Below, piece by piece: positions 18,621-28,315 of a DNA stretch of 64,000 nucleotides. Position numbers and translations under genes: made by a program. The stretch lies in NCBI RefSeq assembly GCF_036090055.1, contig NZ_CP107970.1:126501-190500 (forward strand), given 5' to 3'. This DNA is from Nocardioides sp. NBC_00368. GTDB taxonomy: Bacteria; Actinomycetota; Actinomycetes; Propionibacteriales; Nocardioidaceae. The notes under the pieces were generated by a model. It ran no database searches. It was not told the DNA's origin and worked only from the letters and a program-made list of their open reading frames with translations. Numbering within the stretch: the stretch's first letter is position 1; every line of letters starts with the position of its first letter.

Positions 18621-19961
18621 TCAGTCCTGCAGGCCGCTCTGGTAGGACTTCTGGAGGTGCTCGACCACGTCCTCGGGCTCGGCCTTGCCACTGAGGAGGA
18701 GCTGCAGCTGCGCCGGGAGGTCGATGTTCACCGCGGGGACCGAGTTCTGGATCCAGGTGAAGAACCCGTCGGCCGCGGTCACGGCGGCGTACCCGGCCTG
18801 GATCTGGCTCTCGACGTCGGCGTCCAGCGTCAGCGGGTCCTGGTCGGTGGCGTTCGCGGCCGGGTAACCGTTCTCGGTGGCCACTTCGGCAGCCTCGGGT
18901 GAGGTGAGGAAGTCCAGGAACAGGGCGGCCGAGTCCTTGCGGTCCGAACGCGCGGCGATGGAGAACGCAAGGGTGTTCGCGGTCATGCTGATGGGCGGGC
19001 CGCCGGCCTCGCGAGGTGGGAGCGGGAAGACGCCGTAGTCGCCGTCGAAGGATGTCGGCAGCGACTGAGTCATCCAGGAGCCCTGGACCATGAACAAGCC
19101 CTTACCCGCGGCGAACCGGCCGTACGACGCGTCCTGGTTGATCGCGTTGACGTCCTTGTTGAAGTAGCCGGAGTCCGCCCACTTCTGCAGGCGGGCGGTC
19201 GCCTCGGTCGCCTCCGTCGTGTCGAGAGAGGCACCGGGCTTGCGCCACGCCACGTCCAGAACGGACTGCGGCCCCATGTAGTCGCCCAGCAGCAGGTTGT
19301 ACAGGTGCCCGACGAGACCGTCGGCATTGGACGCGACGATCGGCGTGATGCCCATCGACTTGGCCTCAGCCATCACTGCTTCCCACTCATCGAGGGTCTT
19401 CGGGATCGTCTTCATTCCGACCTTCTTCGCCAGGTCCCGGTTGTAGAACACCCCGGTCAGCGGACCGGCGGCGCCACCGCCGACGTAGAGGGGCCCGGAG
19501 CCGATCTCGCCGTCCTGCACGCGCCCGGCGTCCAAGACGCTGGCCGGCACCTTCTCTCTCCACCCGTACGCCTCGTCGTAGGCATCCAGGTTGGTGACCA
19601 GCCCGTCGCGGACCGCGCCGCTGAGATCCCCGACGAGGGCGAGGTCCGGCGGGCTGTCGGAGGCGAGCAATCTGGGCAGAACGGTGTTGTAGTTGTTGTC
19701 GGCCTCGACCTGCAGGTCGACCGTGATGGCCGGATGCTCCTTCATGAAGGCGTCGGCCAGTGCTTGCTGATAGTCCTCGAGCCCGGCTGCGGTGAAGAGG
19801 GTGACCGTCGCCTCCTGCTCGCCGACGTCGGTTCGTACGCTCGTCGGACTCACCTCCGCCGCCGGCGCCCCACCGCCCGGGCCAGCGCACGCCGACATCG
19901 ACGCCGCCGCGACCATCGCAGCTGCCACCCCCAGGGTCCTCAGTCTCCGCATCGGCCTCAT
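18621..19961 (-). CDS. Extracellular solute-binding lipoprotein for an oligosaccharide
   Basis: The 446-residue family 1 solute-binding protein has an N-terminal signal peptide and lipobox SMSAC, placing the lipidated Cys at residue 25. The body has CUT1-type features such as FYNRDLAKKVGMK and KGLFMVQGSWMTQSL. It should bind maltose- or isomaltose-like oligosaccharides and feed the permeases that follow, with an alpha-glucosidase at the end of the operon. It is the first gene of the operon, and an operator lies about 20 bases upstream of the ATG. Confidence 0.92.
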   Translation of the reverse strand: MRPMRRLRTLGVAAAMVAAASMSACAGPGGGAPAAEVSPTSVRTDVGEQEATVTLFTAAGLEDYQQALADAFMKEHPAITVDLQVEADNNYNTVLPRLLASDSPPDLALVGDLSGAVRDGLVTNLDAYDEAYGWREKVPASVLDAGRVQDGEIGSGPLYVGGGAAGPLTGVFYNRDLAKKVGMKTIPKTLDEWEAVMAEAKSMGITPIVASNADGLVGHLYNLLLGDYMGPQSVLDVAWRKPGASLDTTEATEATARLQKWADSGYFNKDVNAINQDASYGRFAAGKGLFMVQGSWMTQSLPTSFDGDYGVFPLPPREAGGPPISMTANTLAFSIAARSDRKDSAALFLDFLTSPEAAEVATENGYPAANATDQDPLTLDADVESQIQAGYAAVTAADGFFTWIQNSVPAVNIDLPAQLQLLLSGKAEPEDVVEHLQKSYQSGLQD

Positions 19962-19983
19962 GGGTACTCCTGTCTACCGTGTG

Positions 19984-19999
19984 CTGGAATCGTTTCCAG
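19984..19999. promoter_or_regulatory. LacI-family operator 1
   Basis: CTGGAATCGTTTCCAG is a near-perfect 16-bp palindrome with the central CG typical of LacI/GalR operators. It sits 23 bases upstream of the binding-protein ATG, between the divergent operon and the lacI-type gene, with a matching second site 74 bases away. Confidence 0.8.
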
Positions 20000-20072
20000 T
20001 CACAACTGTGATCCCAGTCACGAGGCTTTGTCAAGGCCAGGAGGACCCGCTCTGATGGCGTGGAGTGACGTC

Positions 20073-20088
20073 CTGGAAACGTTGCCAG
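20073..20088. promoter_or_regulatory. LacI-family operator 2
   Basis: CTGGAAACGTTGCCAG matches operator 1 at 13 of 16 positions, including the CTGG and CCAG ends, and has a central CG. It lies just upstream of the -10 box of the lacI-type gene, so binding here should repress the regulator itself, while binding to both sites could loop the DNA. Confidence 0.75.
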
Positions 20089-20097
20089 TCGGTCGCG

Positions 20098-20103
20098 TAT
20101 CAT
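20098..20103 (+). promoter_or_regulatory. -10 box for a leaderless lacI-type transcript
   Basis: TATCAT ends 7 bases before the ATG at 20111, the spacing expected if transcription begins at the start codon. No ribosome site is visible before either candidate ATG, which also favours leaderless translation. Confidence 0.5.
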
Positions 20104-20110
20104 GCTCGAC

Positions 20111-21136
20111 ATGGAGTCTGAGCAGCCGCGCGAGTTGACGTTGGCCGACATCGCCCGGATCGCGGGGGTGGGCCTCGGGACAGCGTCGCGAGCGCTCAGC
20201 GGCGGACCCAACGTCTCTCCCGTCACACGGCAGAAGGTGCTGGACGTCGCGAAGAAGCACGCCTACGTCGTCTCGCCCGATGCCTCGAGACTCAAGAAGG
20301 GCTCCACGGGCCGAGTCGCGGTCGTGGCGCCACATCTCTCACGCTGGTTCTTCGGTGCGATCCTCGAAGGCGTCGAGTCGGTGCTGCGCGAGTCGCAGCT
20401 CGACGTGCTGCTCTACCACGTCGGCAACCTCGAGGACCGCAGGTCCTTCTTCGAGCGGTTGCCTGCCCGGCGCAAGGTCGATGCCGTCATCGTCGTGGGC
20501 TTCCCGGTCGAGGAGACCGAGCGCCAGAGCCTCGAGCTGATGCTCGGCGTCCAGGTCGTCGCGGCCGGCGGTCAGCACGAGGTCTATCCGCATGTCTGCA
20601 TCGACGACCTCAGAGCCGGCGGGCAGGCGATGGGTCATCTGCTCGGGCTCGGCCATCAGCGGGTCGCCATGATCGAGGCGATAGACCCCGACCAGCCCCG
20701 CCAACCGTCCGGGAGGAGCCGCGCCTACCATCTCGCCCTGGCGGACGCAGGGATCGAGCCTGACCCGTCGCTCGTGGTCACCACCGACTGGGGTGGCGAG
20801 GAGGGCGCCGCGGCGATGGCCCAGCTGCTCTCCTCCTCCGAGCTCCCGACCGCCGTCTATGCCCACTCCGACGAAGTCGCATTCGGCGCCATGCGCACCA
20901 TCCGTGACGCCGGTCTGCGGATCCCCGAGGACATCTCCATCATCGGCATCGACGACCATCCCCACGCAAGCCTGCTGCACCTGACCACGATCAGGCAGGA
21001 CGCCCGCCAGCAGGGCGTCCTGACCGCCCAGATGCTCCTCGGCCTGCTGCGCCAGGAGGAAGGCACGGCGCGGTCCGTCACGGTCGACACGCAGTTGGTG
21101 GTGCGGCGAACCACTGCAGCTCCTCGGCCCGCCTGA
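20111..21136 (+). CDS. LacI-family transcriptional regulator of the alpha-glucoside operon
   Basis: The protein of about 341 residues has an N-terminal LacI helix-turn-helix and hinge (about residues 10-60, LTLADIARIAGVGLGTASRAL) and a periplasmic-binding-protein-like effector domain. It should repress the divergent transporter/alpha-glucosidase operon until its sugar is present, through the two CTGGAA-type sites at 19984 and 20073. ATG at 20102 is also in frame, but ATG at 20111 is 7 bases past a good -10 box and is preferred. Confidence 0.9.
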   Translation: MESEQPRELTLADIARIAGVGLGTASRALSGGPNVSPVTRQKVLDVAKKHAYVVSPDASRLKKGSTGRVAVVAPHLSRWFFGAILEGVESVLRESQLDVLLYHVGNLEDRRSFFERLPARRKVDAVIVVGFPVEETERQSLELMLGVQVVAAGGQHEVYPHVCIDDLRAGGQAMGHLLGLGHQRVAMIEAIDPDQPRQPSGRSRAYHLALADAGIEPDPSLVVTTDWGGEEGAAAMAQLLSSSELPTAVYAHSDEVAFGAMRTIRDAGLRIPEDISIIGIDDHPHASLLHLTTIRQDARQQGVLTAQMLLGLLRQEEGTARSVTVDTQLVVRRTTAAPRPA

Positions 21137-21278
21137 TCGCATGGTCGTGCGTGGGGCTCCGGGTGTGGCGAAGAACGCACCCGACAGGCGTGCGATGCGG
21201 GACACACAACCGGGGTTGAGGGCCTCGATCTCGGTACGCTGAGGGCTTCGGCAAAATGACGACAGGAGCGGCTGGGTA

Positions 21279-21959
21279 ATGGATCAAGACGTGCTTCGGC
21301 ACGCACCGCTTTTCAGCGAGCTGGACGACGAGGCGATGACGGCGCTGCTCGCGACGATGGGCCAGGCACGCCTCGGACGTGGCGAGGTTCTGTTCCACGA
21401 GGGAGACCCCGCGGACCGGCTCTACGCCGTGGTGGACGGCAAGGTGAAGCTGAGCCGCGCCGCGGCCAACGGACAGGACAACCTGCTGGCGATCCTGGGG
21501 CCGGGCCAGGTCTTCGGTGAGCTGTCGCTCTTCGACCCCGGTCGGCGCTCCTCGACGGTCACGGCCGTCACCGACGAGGTGGAGCTCGCCTCGCTCTCGC
21601 ACGACGACCTGCTGGGCCTGCTCGACGGGCGCCCCAGCGTCACCCGTGGGCTGCTCGCCCTGCTGTCGGGTCGGCTGCGCCGGGCCAACGACGTGATCGG
21701 CGACCTGGTCTTCGCCGATGCTCCCCGCCGGGTCGCCAAGGCGCTGCTCGACCTCGCCGAGCGGTTCGGTGAGGAGACCGAGGAGGGCGTCCACGTACGC
21801 CACGACCTGACCCAGGAGGAGCTCGCCCAGCTCGTGGGCGCGGCCCGGGAGACGGTCAACAAGGCGCTCGCCGACTTCGCGGCCAAGGGCTGGGTCAGGC
21901 TGGAGTCGCGTTCGGTGGTCATCACCGACATGGAGCGGATCGTCCGCCGAGCCGGGTGA
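21279..21959 (+). CDS. Crp/FNR-family transcriptional regulator
   Basis: The 226-residue regulator has an N-terminal cyclic-nucleotide-binding domain (residues about 10-125, with GQVFGELSLFDPGRRSSTV holding the phosphate-binding GE...R-S motif) and a C-terminal winged helix (TQEELAQLVGAARETVNKAL at about 172-191). The size and motifs match the GlxR/Crp global cAMP-responsive regulators of actinobacteria. There are no FNR-type N-terminal cysteines for an iron-sulfur cluster. The ATG at 21279 has a GGAG-type site about 12 bases upstream. It is transcribed alone. Confidence 0.9.
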   Translation: MDQDVLRHAPLFSELDDEAMTALLATMGQARLGRGEVLFHEGDPADRLYAVVDGKVKLSRAAANGQDNLLAILGPGQVFGELSLFDPGRRSSTVTAVTDEVELASLSHDDLLGLLDGRPSVTRGLLALLSGRLRRANDVIGDLVFADAPRRVAKALLDLAERFGEETEEGVHVRHDLTQEELAQLVGAARETVNKALADFAAKGWVRLESRSVVITDMERIVRRAG

Positions 21960-21990
21960 CCTCTGCTCCTCGGGGGTGAGACCATCGAGC

Positions 21991-22809
21991 ATGGTCTCGC
22001 CGCTCGATGAGCTGCCTCCGCCGCCGGCCCGGCGGCCGGATCTCGACGAGGACTTCTCCGGCGGGCTGTCCGAGCAGCGGTGGATCCCGCACTATCTGCC
22101 GCACTGGACGACGCCGGAGCGGTCCGAGGCTCGCTACCGGCTCGTCCCCGGTGCGCTCGAGCTGCGGATCGAGGCCGACCAGCTCGACTGGCGACCCGAG
22201 GACGCGCCCCTGCGGGTCTCGAACCTGCAGACCGGGACGTACTCGGGACCGGTCGGCTCCGCACGAGGTACGCACCGTCACCGGGAGGACGGGCTCCTGG
22301 TCCGGACCGAGACGCCGCAACGGCTCCTGTTCGCGCCCGCTCGTGGTCGCGTGGACGTGACCGTCGCCGCGAGCCGGGACGACGGCTGCATGCTCGCGGC
22401 ATGGCTGATCGGCACCGAGCATCTGGCCGATGAGGACTCCGGCGAGATCTGCATCTTCGAGATCGATGCGGACGCGATCGGCGCGACCACGGTCGCCCGT
22501 TCCGGGCTCAAGGCGCACCACGATCCGCGCCTGAGCTCCGACATGGCAGAGGTCACCGTCCCGTTCGACGCGACCCGGGCGCACACCTGGACAGCGATCT
22601 GGGACGGGCGCGAGACCGTCATCGGCTGTGAGGGCCTCGTCGTACGACGCGTGCCGCATGCGCCGACGTACCCGCTGTTCCTGATGATCGACCTCTTCGA
22701 GGTCGGGCCTCCGTCCGGATCGCACCCGAAGACGGCGACCGTCCACCGCGTCCGAGGATGGACCTCGGAGTCAGAGACTGACGCGGACCAGCTGCCGGAG
22801 CCGGCGTAG
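21991..22809 (+). CDS. GH16-like lectin/glucanase-fold protein with altered catalytic motif
   Basis: This 272-residue protein resembles the concanavalin-A-like fold of glycoside hydrolase family 16. The region expected to hold the catalytic ExDxxE reads GEICIFEI (Glu152-Ile-Cys154-Ile-Phe-Glu157): both glutamates are kept but the central aspartate is cysteine. There is no signal peptide, unlike most secreted GH16 enzymes, so it may be a cytoplasmic binding protein rather than a hydrolase. ATG at 21991 is preceded by GGGGGTGAG; GTG at 21976 is the alternative. Its end overlaps the convergent CobW gene by 39 bases. Confidence 0.65.
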   Translation: MVSPLDELPPPPARRPDLDEDFSGGLSEQRWIPHYLPHWTTPERSEARYRLVPGALELRIEADQLDWRPEDAPLRVSNLQTGTYSGPVGSARGTHRHREDGLLVRTETPQRLLFAPARGRVDVTVAASRDDGCMLAAWLIGTEHLADEDSGEICIFEIDADAIGATTVARSGLKAHHDPRLSSDMAEVTVPFDATRAHTWTAIWDGRETVIGCEGLVVRRVPHAPTYPLFLMIDLFEVGPPSGSHPKTATVHRVRGWTSESETDADQLPEPA

Positions 22810-23808
22810 GCCCTCGGTGCTCGGCCGCTCGGCCTCGGTGAGGGCGTCGGTGAGGTGCTGGCGGACCGAGTCGGTCTCGAGGTCGAGGCCGATGGCCACG
22901 AGCTCGCTCGTCGCGTCCGGTGTCCGCCTGGCTGCGGCGACATGGGCGCTGCGTCCGACCAGGTTCACGTGGTAGCTGCGAGGTCCCTGTCCGGTCGCGA
23001 CGGCGACGGTCCCCTTGATCCGGTACGCCGTAGGGGGCGGGTCCTCGAGAAGGTCGAGCAGCCGGGCGGGCTCGATGGTGCCTGGGGTCGTCACGGTCAC
23101 CGACCCGGCGTGCTGGTGCGCGTGGTGGTCGGAGGCCGCCTCGCGCATCAGCGCGGCGATCGGCAGCTCGTCGGGCGGGTCCTCGGGGACGGCGGCGTCG
23201 TAGACGAGCCGCGGGTCGATGCGGCCGCCCACTGCGTACGCCACATGGACCTCGGGATTGTGCTCCCGCACCCGCGCTTCGATCCGCGCCAGGGTCTCCT
23301 CCCGCTCGGCGGACGGCACCAGGTCGGTCTTGTTGACGACGACCAGGGAGGCGGCCGCGAACCGGACCGGTGCCGGGCCCCGGCCGTCGTCGAGGGTGTC
23401 GAAGTAGGAGGAGGCGTCGACGACCTCGATGAGTCCACCGCGGCGTACCCGCTCGACGCCGCTGAACCGCACCAGCTTGGCCAAGGTGCCGGGCTCGGCG
23501 AGCCCGCTGGCCTCGACGATGACGACGTCGAGCGCGAGCCGCGGGTGGGTCAGCTTCTCCAGGGCGTCGTCGAGGCCGCCGGCGTCGGGCAGGCAGCACA
23601 GGCAGCCGCCGGCGATCGAGGCCGGCTCGTCGACCTGGCCGGTGACGAGCCCGGCGTCGACGTTGATGTCGCCGAAGTCGTTGACGACCACGCCTACCCG
23701 AGCGCCGGGCTGGCGCAGCAGATGGTTGAGCAGCGTGGTCTTCCCGGAACCGAGATGGCCGGTGAGGATGACCACGGGGACCCGGGTGCTGGCGTTGGTC
23801 GGTGGCAC
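22771..23808 (-). CDS. CobW/P47K-family GTP-binding metallochaperone
   Basis: The 345-residue GTPase has Walker A GHLGSGKT at residues 17-24, the CxCC metal-binding motif at Cys69, Cys71 and Cys72 (GGCLCCLPD), and the guanine-specificity motif NKTD at about 154. A His-rich stretch (SDHHAHQHAG) links the GTPase and C-terminal CobW domains. Members deliver zinc or other divalent metals to client enzymes. No client or Zur box is evident nearby. The start is a GTG without a strong ribosome site. Its 3' end overlaps the GH16-like gene tail to tail. Confidence 0.9.
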   Translation of the reverse strand: MPPTNASTRVPVVILTGHLGSGKTTLLNHLLRQPGARVGVVVNDFGDINVDAGLVTGQVDEPASIAGGCLCCLPDAGGLDDALEKLTHPRLALDVVIVEASGLAEPGTLAKLVRFSGVERVRRGGLIEVVDASSYFDTLDDGRGPAPVRFAAASLVVVNKTDLVPSAEREETLARIEARVREHNPEVHVAYAVGGRIDPRLVYDAAVPEDPPDELPIAALMREAASDHHAHQHAGSVTVTTPGTIEPARLLDLLEDPPPTAYRIKGTVAVATGQGPRSYHVNLVGRSAHVAAARRTPDATSELVAIGLDLETDSVRQHLTDALTEAERPSTEGLRRLRQLVRVSL

Positions 23809-23867
23809 CGAGCCATCGTAGAAGGTGGTGAGAACAGTTCCCGTTAGTGGGTCGCGGTGCCGAGATC

Positions 23868-23896
23868 TTGACGGCCGGGGAGGCCAGACCTAGGTT
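23868..23896 (+). promoter_or_regulatory. Promoter of the glycine-riboswitch operon
   Basis: TTGACG at 23868-23873 and TAGGTT at 23891-23896 are separated by 17 bases, a near-consensus vegetative promoter. Transcription would begin near 23903, about 25 bases before the first riboswitch aptamer. Confidence 0.6.
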
Positions 23897-23928
23897 TGCC
23901 GCACAACTTCACATCCGCCGTTCGAACT

Positions 23929-24118
23929 GCAGCGGGAGAGTCCTCGCCCATCCCGGGTGAGGCGCCGAAGGAGCAAACCTCCCCAGAATCTCTCAGGCCC
24001 AAATGACCGCTGTGGTGAGGCGACCTCTGGAAAGTCAGGATCCGACGATCCTGCACCCACGGTGCAAACCGCCCCCGTCGGGCGGTGAAGCTCTCAGGTA
24101 GCGATGACAGAGCGGGGA
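23929..24118 (+). ncRNA. Tandem glycine riboswitch
   Basis: Two consecutive aptamers of the gcvT-type glycine motif are visible. The first (about 23931-24010) has GCGGGAGAGTCC, GGCGCCGAAGGAGCAA and the closing CTCTCAGGCCCAAATGACCGC. The second (about 24013-24118) has AGGCGACCTCTGGAAAG, the linker with GGTGCAAACCGCC, and the closing CTCTCAGGTAGCGATGACAGAG. Glycine binding usually turns on glycine-cleavage genes, and gcvT follows directly. The paired arrangement is the common form. Confidence 0.93.
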
Positions 24119-24132
24119 GGTCACCCGTCCAC

Positions 24133-24152
24133 GGGTGCCGCTTTGGGCACCC
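24133..24152 (+). terminator. Hairpin after the glycine riboswitch, possible expression platform
   Basis: GGGTGCC at 24133-24139 pairs perfectly with GGCACCC at 24146-24152 around a six-base loop, ending 25 bases before the gcvT start. There is no T-run, so it may control access to the ribosome site rather than act as an intrinsic terminator. Confidence 0.45.
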
Positions 24153-24176
24153 ACCACCAGGGAGCCTCCCGCACAC

Positions 24177-25276
<1,100 letters not shown>

Positions 25277-25280
<4 letters not shown>

Positions 25281-25660
25281 GCACCGCCATGACCAACCCG
25301 ACCCACCTGTCCTACACCGCCGAGCACGAGTGGCTCGAGACCCGCGGCGACGTCGCCCGCATCGGCGTCACCGCCTTCGCCACCGAGGCGCTGGGCGACA
25401 TCGTCTTCGTCGAGCTGCCCGAGGTCGGCACCAAGATCACCGGGGGAGAGAGCTGCGGCGAGCTGGAGTCGACGAAGTCGGTCAGCGACATCTTCGCGCC
25501 CGCCGACGGCGAGATCCTGGAGGTCAACGCCGCCGTCGTCGAGGACCCGGCGCTGATCAACAGCGACCCGTTCGGCGCCGGCTGGCTCTTCGAGATGCGC
25601 GTCTCGGGCGCCCCCGAGCTGCTCGACGCCGCGGCCTACGACGCCCTGATCGAGGAGTGA
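25277..25660 (+). CDS. gcvH: Glycine cleavage system H protein
   Basis: The 127-residue lipoyl carrier shuttles the aminomethyl group between the P and T proteins. The lipoylated lysine is Lys67 in ELESTKSVSD. ATG at 25277 overlaps the gcvT stop (ATGA); ATG at 25289 is four codons later and also possible. No gcvP gene is in this window, so the decarboxylating P protein must be encoded elsewhere. Confidence 0.95.
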
Positions 25661-25661
25661 C

Positions 25662-27104
25662 ATGACCGCCGAGGTCGCCGGCTCCGCGGCCGTGGCGACG
25701 GCACTGAGCGCCTTCGACCTCTACTCGATCGGGATCGGCCCGTCGTCCTCGCACACCGTCGGCCCGATGCGCGCCGCCAAGACCTTCGTCGACGGTCTCG
25801 TCGCTGACGGAAGGCTGGGCGAGGTGGCGCGGGTGAAGGCCGAGCTCTTCGGTTCGCTCGGCGCGACCGGGCACGGCCACGGCTCGGAGGGCGCGGTGCT
25901 GCTCGGCCTCGAGGGCGAGGAACCGGCCACGGTGGACACGCGCGCGTCGTCCGGACGGGTGGCGGCCATCCGCGAGTCCGGGGAGCTGTCGCTCGGCGGT
26001 CATGGTCCGATCCGCTTCGACGGCGGCACCGACCTGGTCATGCACCGCCGTGCCAGCCTGCCGGGCCATCCCAACGGCATGGTGTTCACCGCGTACGCCG
26101 CTACGGGGGAGGTGCTGCGCGAGCGGACCTACTACTCCGTCGGCGGCGGCTTCGTGGTCGACGAGCACGCCTCGGGCGCCGCGCGGGTGGTCGCCGACCG
26201 CTCGCCCGTACGCTTCCCGTTCGCCACCGGTGCCGAGCTGCTCGACATCTGCGAGCGCGAGGGGTTCCGGGTCTCCGACCTCATGCGCGCCAACGAGCTG
26301 ACCTGGCGTACACAGGACGAGGTCCGCGCGGGCCTTCTCGAGATCTGGCAGGTGATGGCGGCCTGCGTGCAGGCCGGCTGTGACCGTGACCCGGTCACCG
26401 ACGGCGTACTTCCTGGTGGTCTGCGGGTCCCGCGCCGGGCGCCGCTGCTCTACCGCGACCTGGCCTCCGGGGCCGGGGCCACGGACCCCTTCCGGGTGAT
26501 GGACTGGGTCAACCTGTTCGCCCTGGCGGTCAACGAGGAGAACGCCTCGGGCGGCCGGGTCGTCACCGCTCCCACCAACGGCGCGGCCGGCATCGTGCCC
26601 GCCGTCCTGCACTACTGGGTACGTTTCGTGACGCCCGAGGCCGGGCTGGACGAGGCCGCGATCGAGGACGGCATCGTCCGGTTCCTGCTCACCGCGGCCG
26701 CGATCGGGATCCTGTGCAAGACGAACGCCTCGATCTCCGGCGCCGAGGTCGGCTGCCAGGGCGAGGTCGGCTCGGCCTGCGCGATGGCGGCCGGCGCGCT
26801 GTGCGAGGTGCTCGGCGGGACCCCGGAGCAGGTCGAGAACGCCGCCGAGGTCGGGATCGAGCACAACCTCGGTCTCACCTGCGACCCGGTCGGCGGGCTG
26901 GTGCAGATCCCGTGCATCGAGCGCAACGCCATCGCCAGCGTGAAGGCGATCAACGCCGCGCGCCTCGCCCTCAACGGCGACGGCTCCCACAAGGTCAGTC
27001 TCGACAAGGCGCTGAAGACGATGCGCGAGACCGGGGCGGACATGAAGGTGAAATACAAGGAGACCTCTCGCGGGGGTCTCGCGGTCAACGTCATCGAGTG
27101 CTGA
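25662..27104 (+). CDS. sdaA: L-serine ammonia-lyase, single-chain iron-sulfur type
   Basis: The 480-residue enzyme deaminates L-serine to pyruvate and ammonia with a [4Fe-4S] cluster. The N-terminal beta domain carries the signature SIGIGPSSSHTVGP (about 20-33), and the alpha domain carries the SDH motif with cysteines in CKTNASISGAEVGCQGEVG and the LTCDPVGG/IPCIERN stretches. The ATG lies one base after the gcvH stop. Placing serine deaminase under a glycine riboswitch makes sense: glycine plus methylene-THF yields serine, which this enzyme then drains to pyruvate. Confidence 0.95.
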   Translation: MTAEVAGSAAVATALSAFDLYSIGIGPSSSHTVGPMRAAKTFVDGLVADGRLGEVARVKAELFGSLGATGHGHGSEGAVLLGLEGEEPATVDTRASSGRVAAIRESGELSLGGHGPIRFDGGTDLVMHRRASLPGHPNGMVFTAYAATGEVLRERTYYSVGGGFVVDEHASGAARVVADRSPVRFPFATGAELLDICEREGFRVSDLMRANELTWRTQDEVRAGLLEIWQVMAACVQAGCDRDPVTDGVLPGGLRVPRRAPLLYRDLASGAGATDPFRVMDWVNLFALAVNEENASGGRVVTAPTNGAAGIVPAVLHYWVRFVTPEAGLDEAAIEDGIVRFLLTAAAIGILCKTNASISGAEVGCQGEVGSACAMAAGALCEVLGGTPEQVENAAEVGIEHNLGLTCDPVGGLVQIPCIERNAIASVKAINAARLALNGDGSHKVSLDKALKTMRETGADMKVKYKETSRGGLAVNVIEC

Positions 27105-27131
27105 GCCGGGGCCGCTCATAGTACCGCTTGC

Positions 27132-27137
27132 TATACT
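27132..27137 (+). promoter_or_regulatory. -10 box for a leaderless HTH/nucleotidyltransferase operon
   Basis: TATACT, close to consensus, ends 6 bases before the ATG at 27144, so the message would begin at or near the start codon. It sits in a 39-base gap after sdaA, giving the pair its own promoter. Confidence 0.6.
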
Positions 27138-27143
27138 TGGGTC

Positions 27144-27671
27144 ATGTCGTCACGTGGTGAGATCCTGCGCGAGGTGATGCTCGAGACGGGCACCACCCAG
27201 TCGACGCTGTCTCGCACCAGCGGTGTCCATCAGCCGAGCATCAGCCAGTTCCTCTCCGGGAAGGTCGACCTGAGCGACGAACAGCTCGACCGATTGCTGT
27301 CCTGCATGGGCCGGCGTCTCGAGGTCGTACGCCGCCCCGTCACGCCCGACCTGACCCGCTCCGAGCGCCGCTCGTGGATGCTTCATCGCCGCCTGTCAGG
27401 CGACCTGACCCCGACGACGCTGCGTGAGTGGAGGCCGAGGATCGAGCGCCGCCTCGACCACCTCCGTCACAACGTCAACGGACAACCGCACGAGCGGAAC
27501 CTCGAGCGCTGGACCTTGCTCATCGACAACGAGGACGTACGCGGCCTGCAGCGTGTCATGACCGGCCTCGACCGCGACTCCATCGAGATGCGCGAAGTCT
27601 CGCCCATGGGCGGCCTGCTCAGCGAGCGTGACCGCGTTCAGGTCCTCGAGCAACTGGCCGAGGCCAGCTGA
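27144..27671 (+). CDS. HTH protein, probable antitoxin or regulator of a nucleotidyltransferase pair
   Basis: The 175-residue protein has an N-terminal XRE-type helix-turn-helix (about residues 5-60, TTQSTLSRTSGVHQPSISQFLSGKVDLS) and a C-terminal region rich in charged residues with an HNVNGQPHERNLERWTLLIDN segment. It is coupled by a TGATG overlap to a nucleotidyltransferase-like gene, an arrangement known for type IV-like toxin-antitoxin modules. A promoter with leaderless spacing precedes it. A decayed, internally deleted copy of this gene lies at 31961-32172. Function as an antitoxin is inferred from pairing. Confidence 0.75.
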   Translation: MSSRGEILREVMLETGTTQSTLSRTSGVHQPSISQFLSGKVDLSDEQLDRLLSCMGRRLEVVRRPVTPDLTRSERRSWMLHRRLSGDLTPTTLREWRPRIERRLDHLRHNVNGQPHERNLERWTLLIDNEDVRGLQRVMTGLDRDSIEMREVSPMGGLLSERDRVQVLEQLAEAS

Positions 27672-28231
27672 TGCGTCGCGATCAGCTCGAGCACGCCATC
27701 CGTACGGCATGCCAGATCATCGGCCACCCTGAGGTGATCGTCGTCGGCTCGCAGTCCATCCTCGGATCGTTCGACGAGACTCAGTTGCCGCCCGATGCGA
27801 CGATGTCGATCGAGGTCGACATCCTGCCCATCGCTGACGACAACGACGAGACCGCCCGCCTCGCCGACGTCATCGAGGGCATCGCTGGAGAGTTCTCGCC
27901 GTTCGAAGAACTGCACGGGTTCAGCATCGACGGTGTCGACCTGAGCACATCTGTGCTGCCGGACGGCTGGCGCGATCGACTCGTGAAGGTGCGGAACGCG
28001 AACACTGCTGCGCCCGGAGGGGAGCCCGTCTTCACGGGCTGGTGTCTCGACAAGGAGGACCTCTGCGTCGCCAAGCTCTGTGCGTTCCGTGAGAAGGACC
28101 AGAACTTCGTGGCGGCACTCATTCGTGCGGGCATGGTCGATCGGAAGCTCATTGCTGAGCGACTGGGCACAGTGCCGGTCAAGGATCGGGCAGCAACGGA
28201 ACGTGCCGCGGCGTGGCTCGAGGTGCTCTGA
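27671..28231 (+). CDS. DUF6036-like nucleotidyltransferase, probable toxin partner
   Basis: This 186-residue protein begins with a nucleotidyltransferase-like core: VVGSQS at about 24-29 supplies the GS motif, and EVD at 48-50 (SIEVDILP) the acidic metal-binding pair. A later CVAKLCAFREKDQNFV segment is typical of the DUF6036/AbiEii-like group. It starts within the stop of the HTH gene (TGATG). Such pairs act as toxin-antitoxin or abortive infection modules by modifying RNA, but activity here is unproved. The 5' part is duplicated, with a frameshift, at 32172-32290. Confidence 0.7.
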   Translation: MRRDQLEHAIRTACQIIGHPEVIVVGSQSILGSFDETQLPPDATMSIEVDILPIADDNDETARLADVIEGIAGEFSPFEELHGFSIDGVDLSTSVLPDGWRDRLVKVRNANTAAPGGEPVFTGWCLDKEDLCVAKLCAFREKDQNFVAALIRAGMVDRKLIAERLGTVPVKDRAATERAAAWLEVL

Positions 28232-28315
28232 CCAGGCTGCATGACCCAGCGATGCACTGTTGAGCCGCAGAGCATCGTCGCATGAAGTCGTCGTCCACGG
28301 GTACCACGTCGGAGT

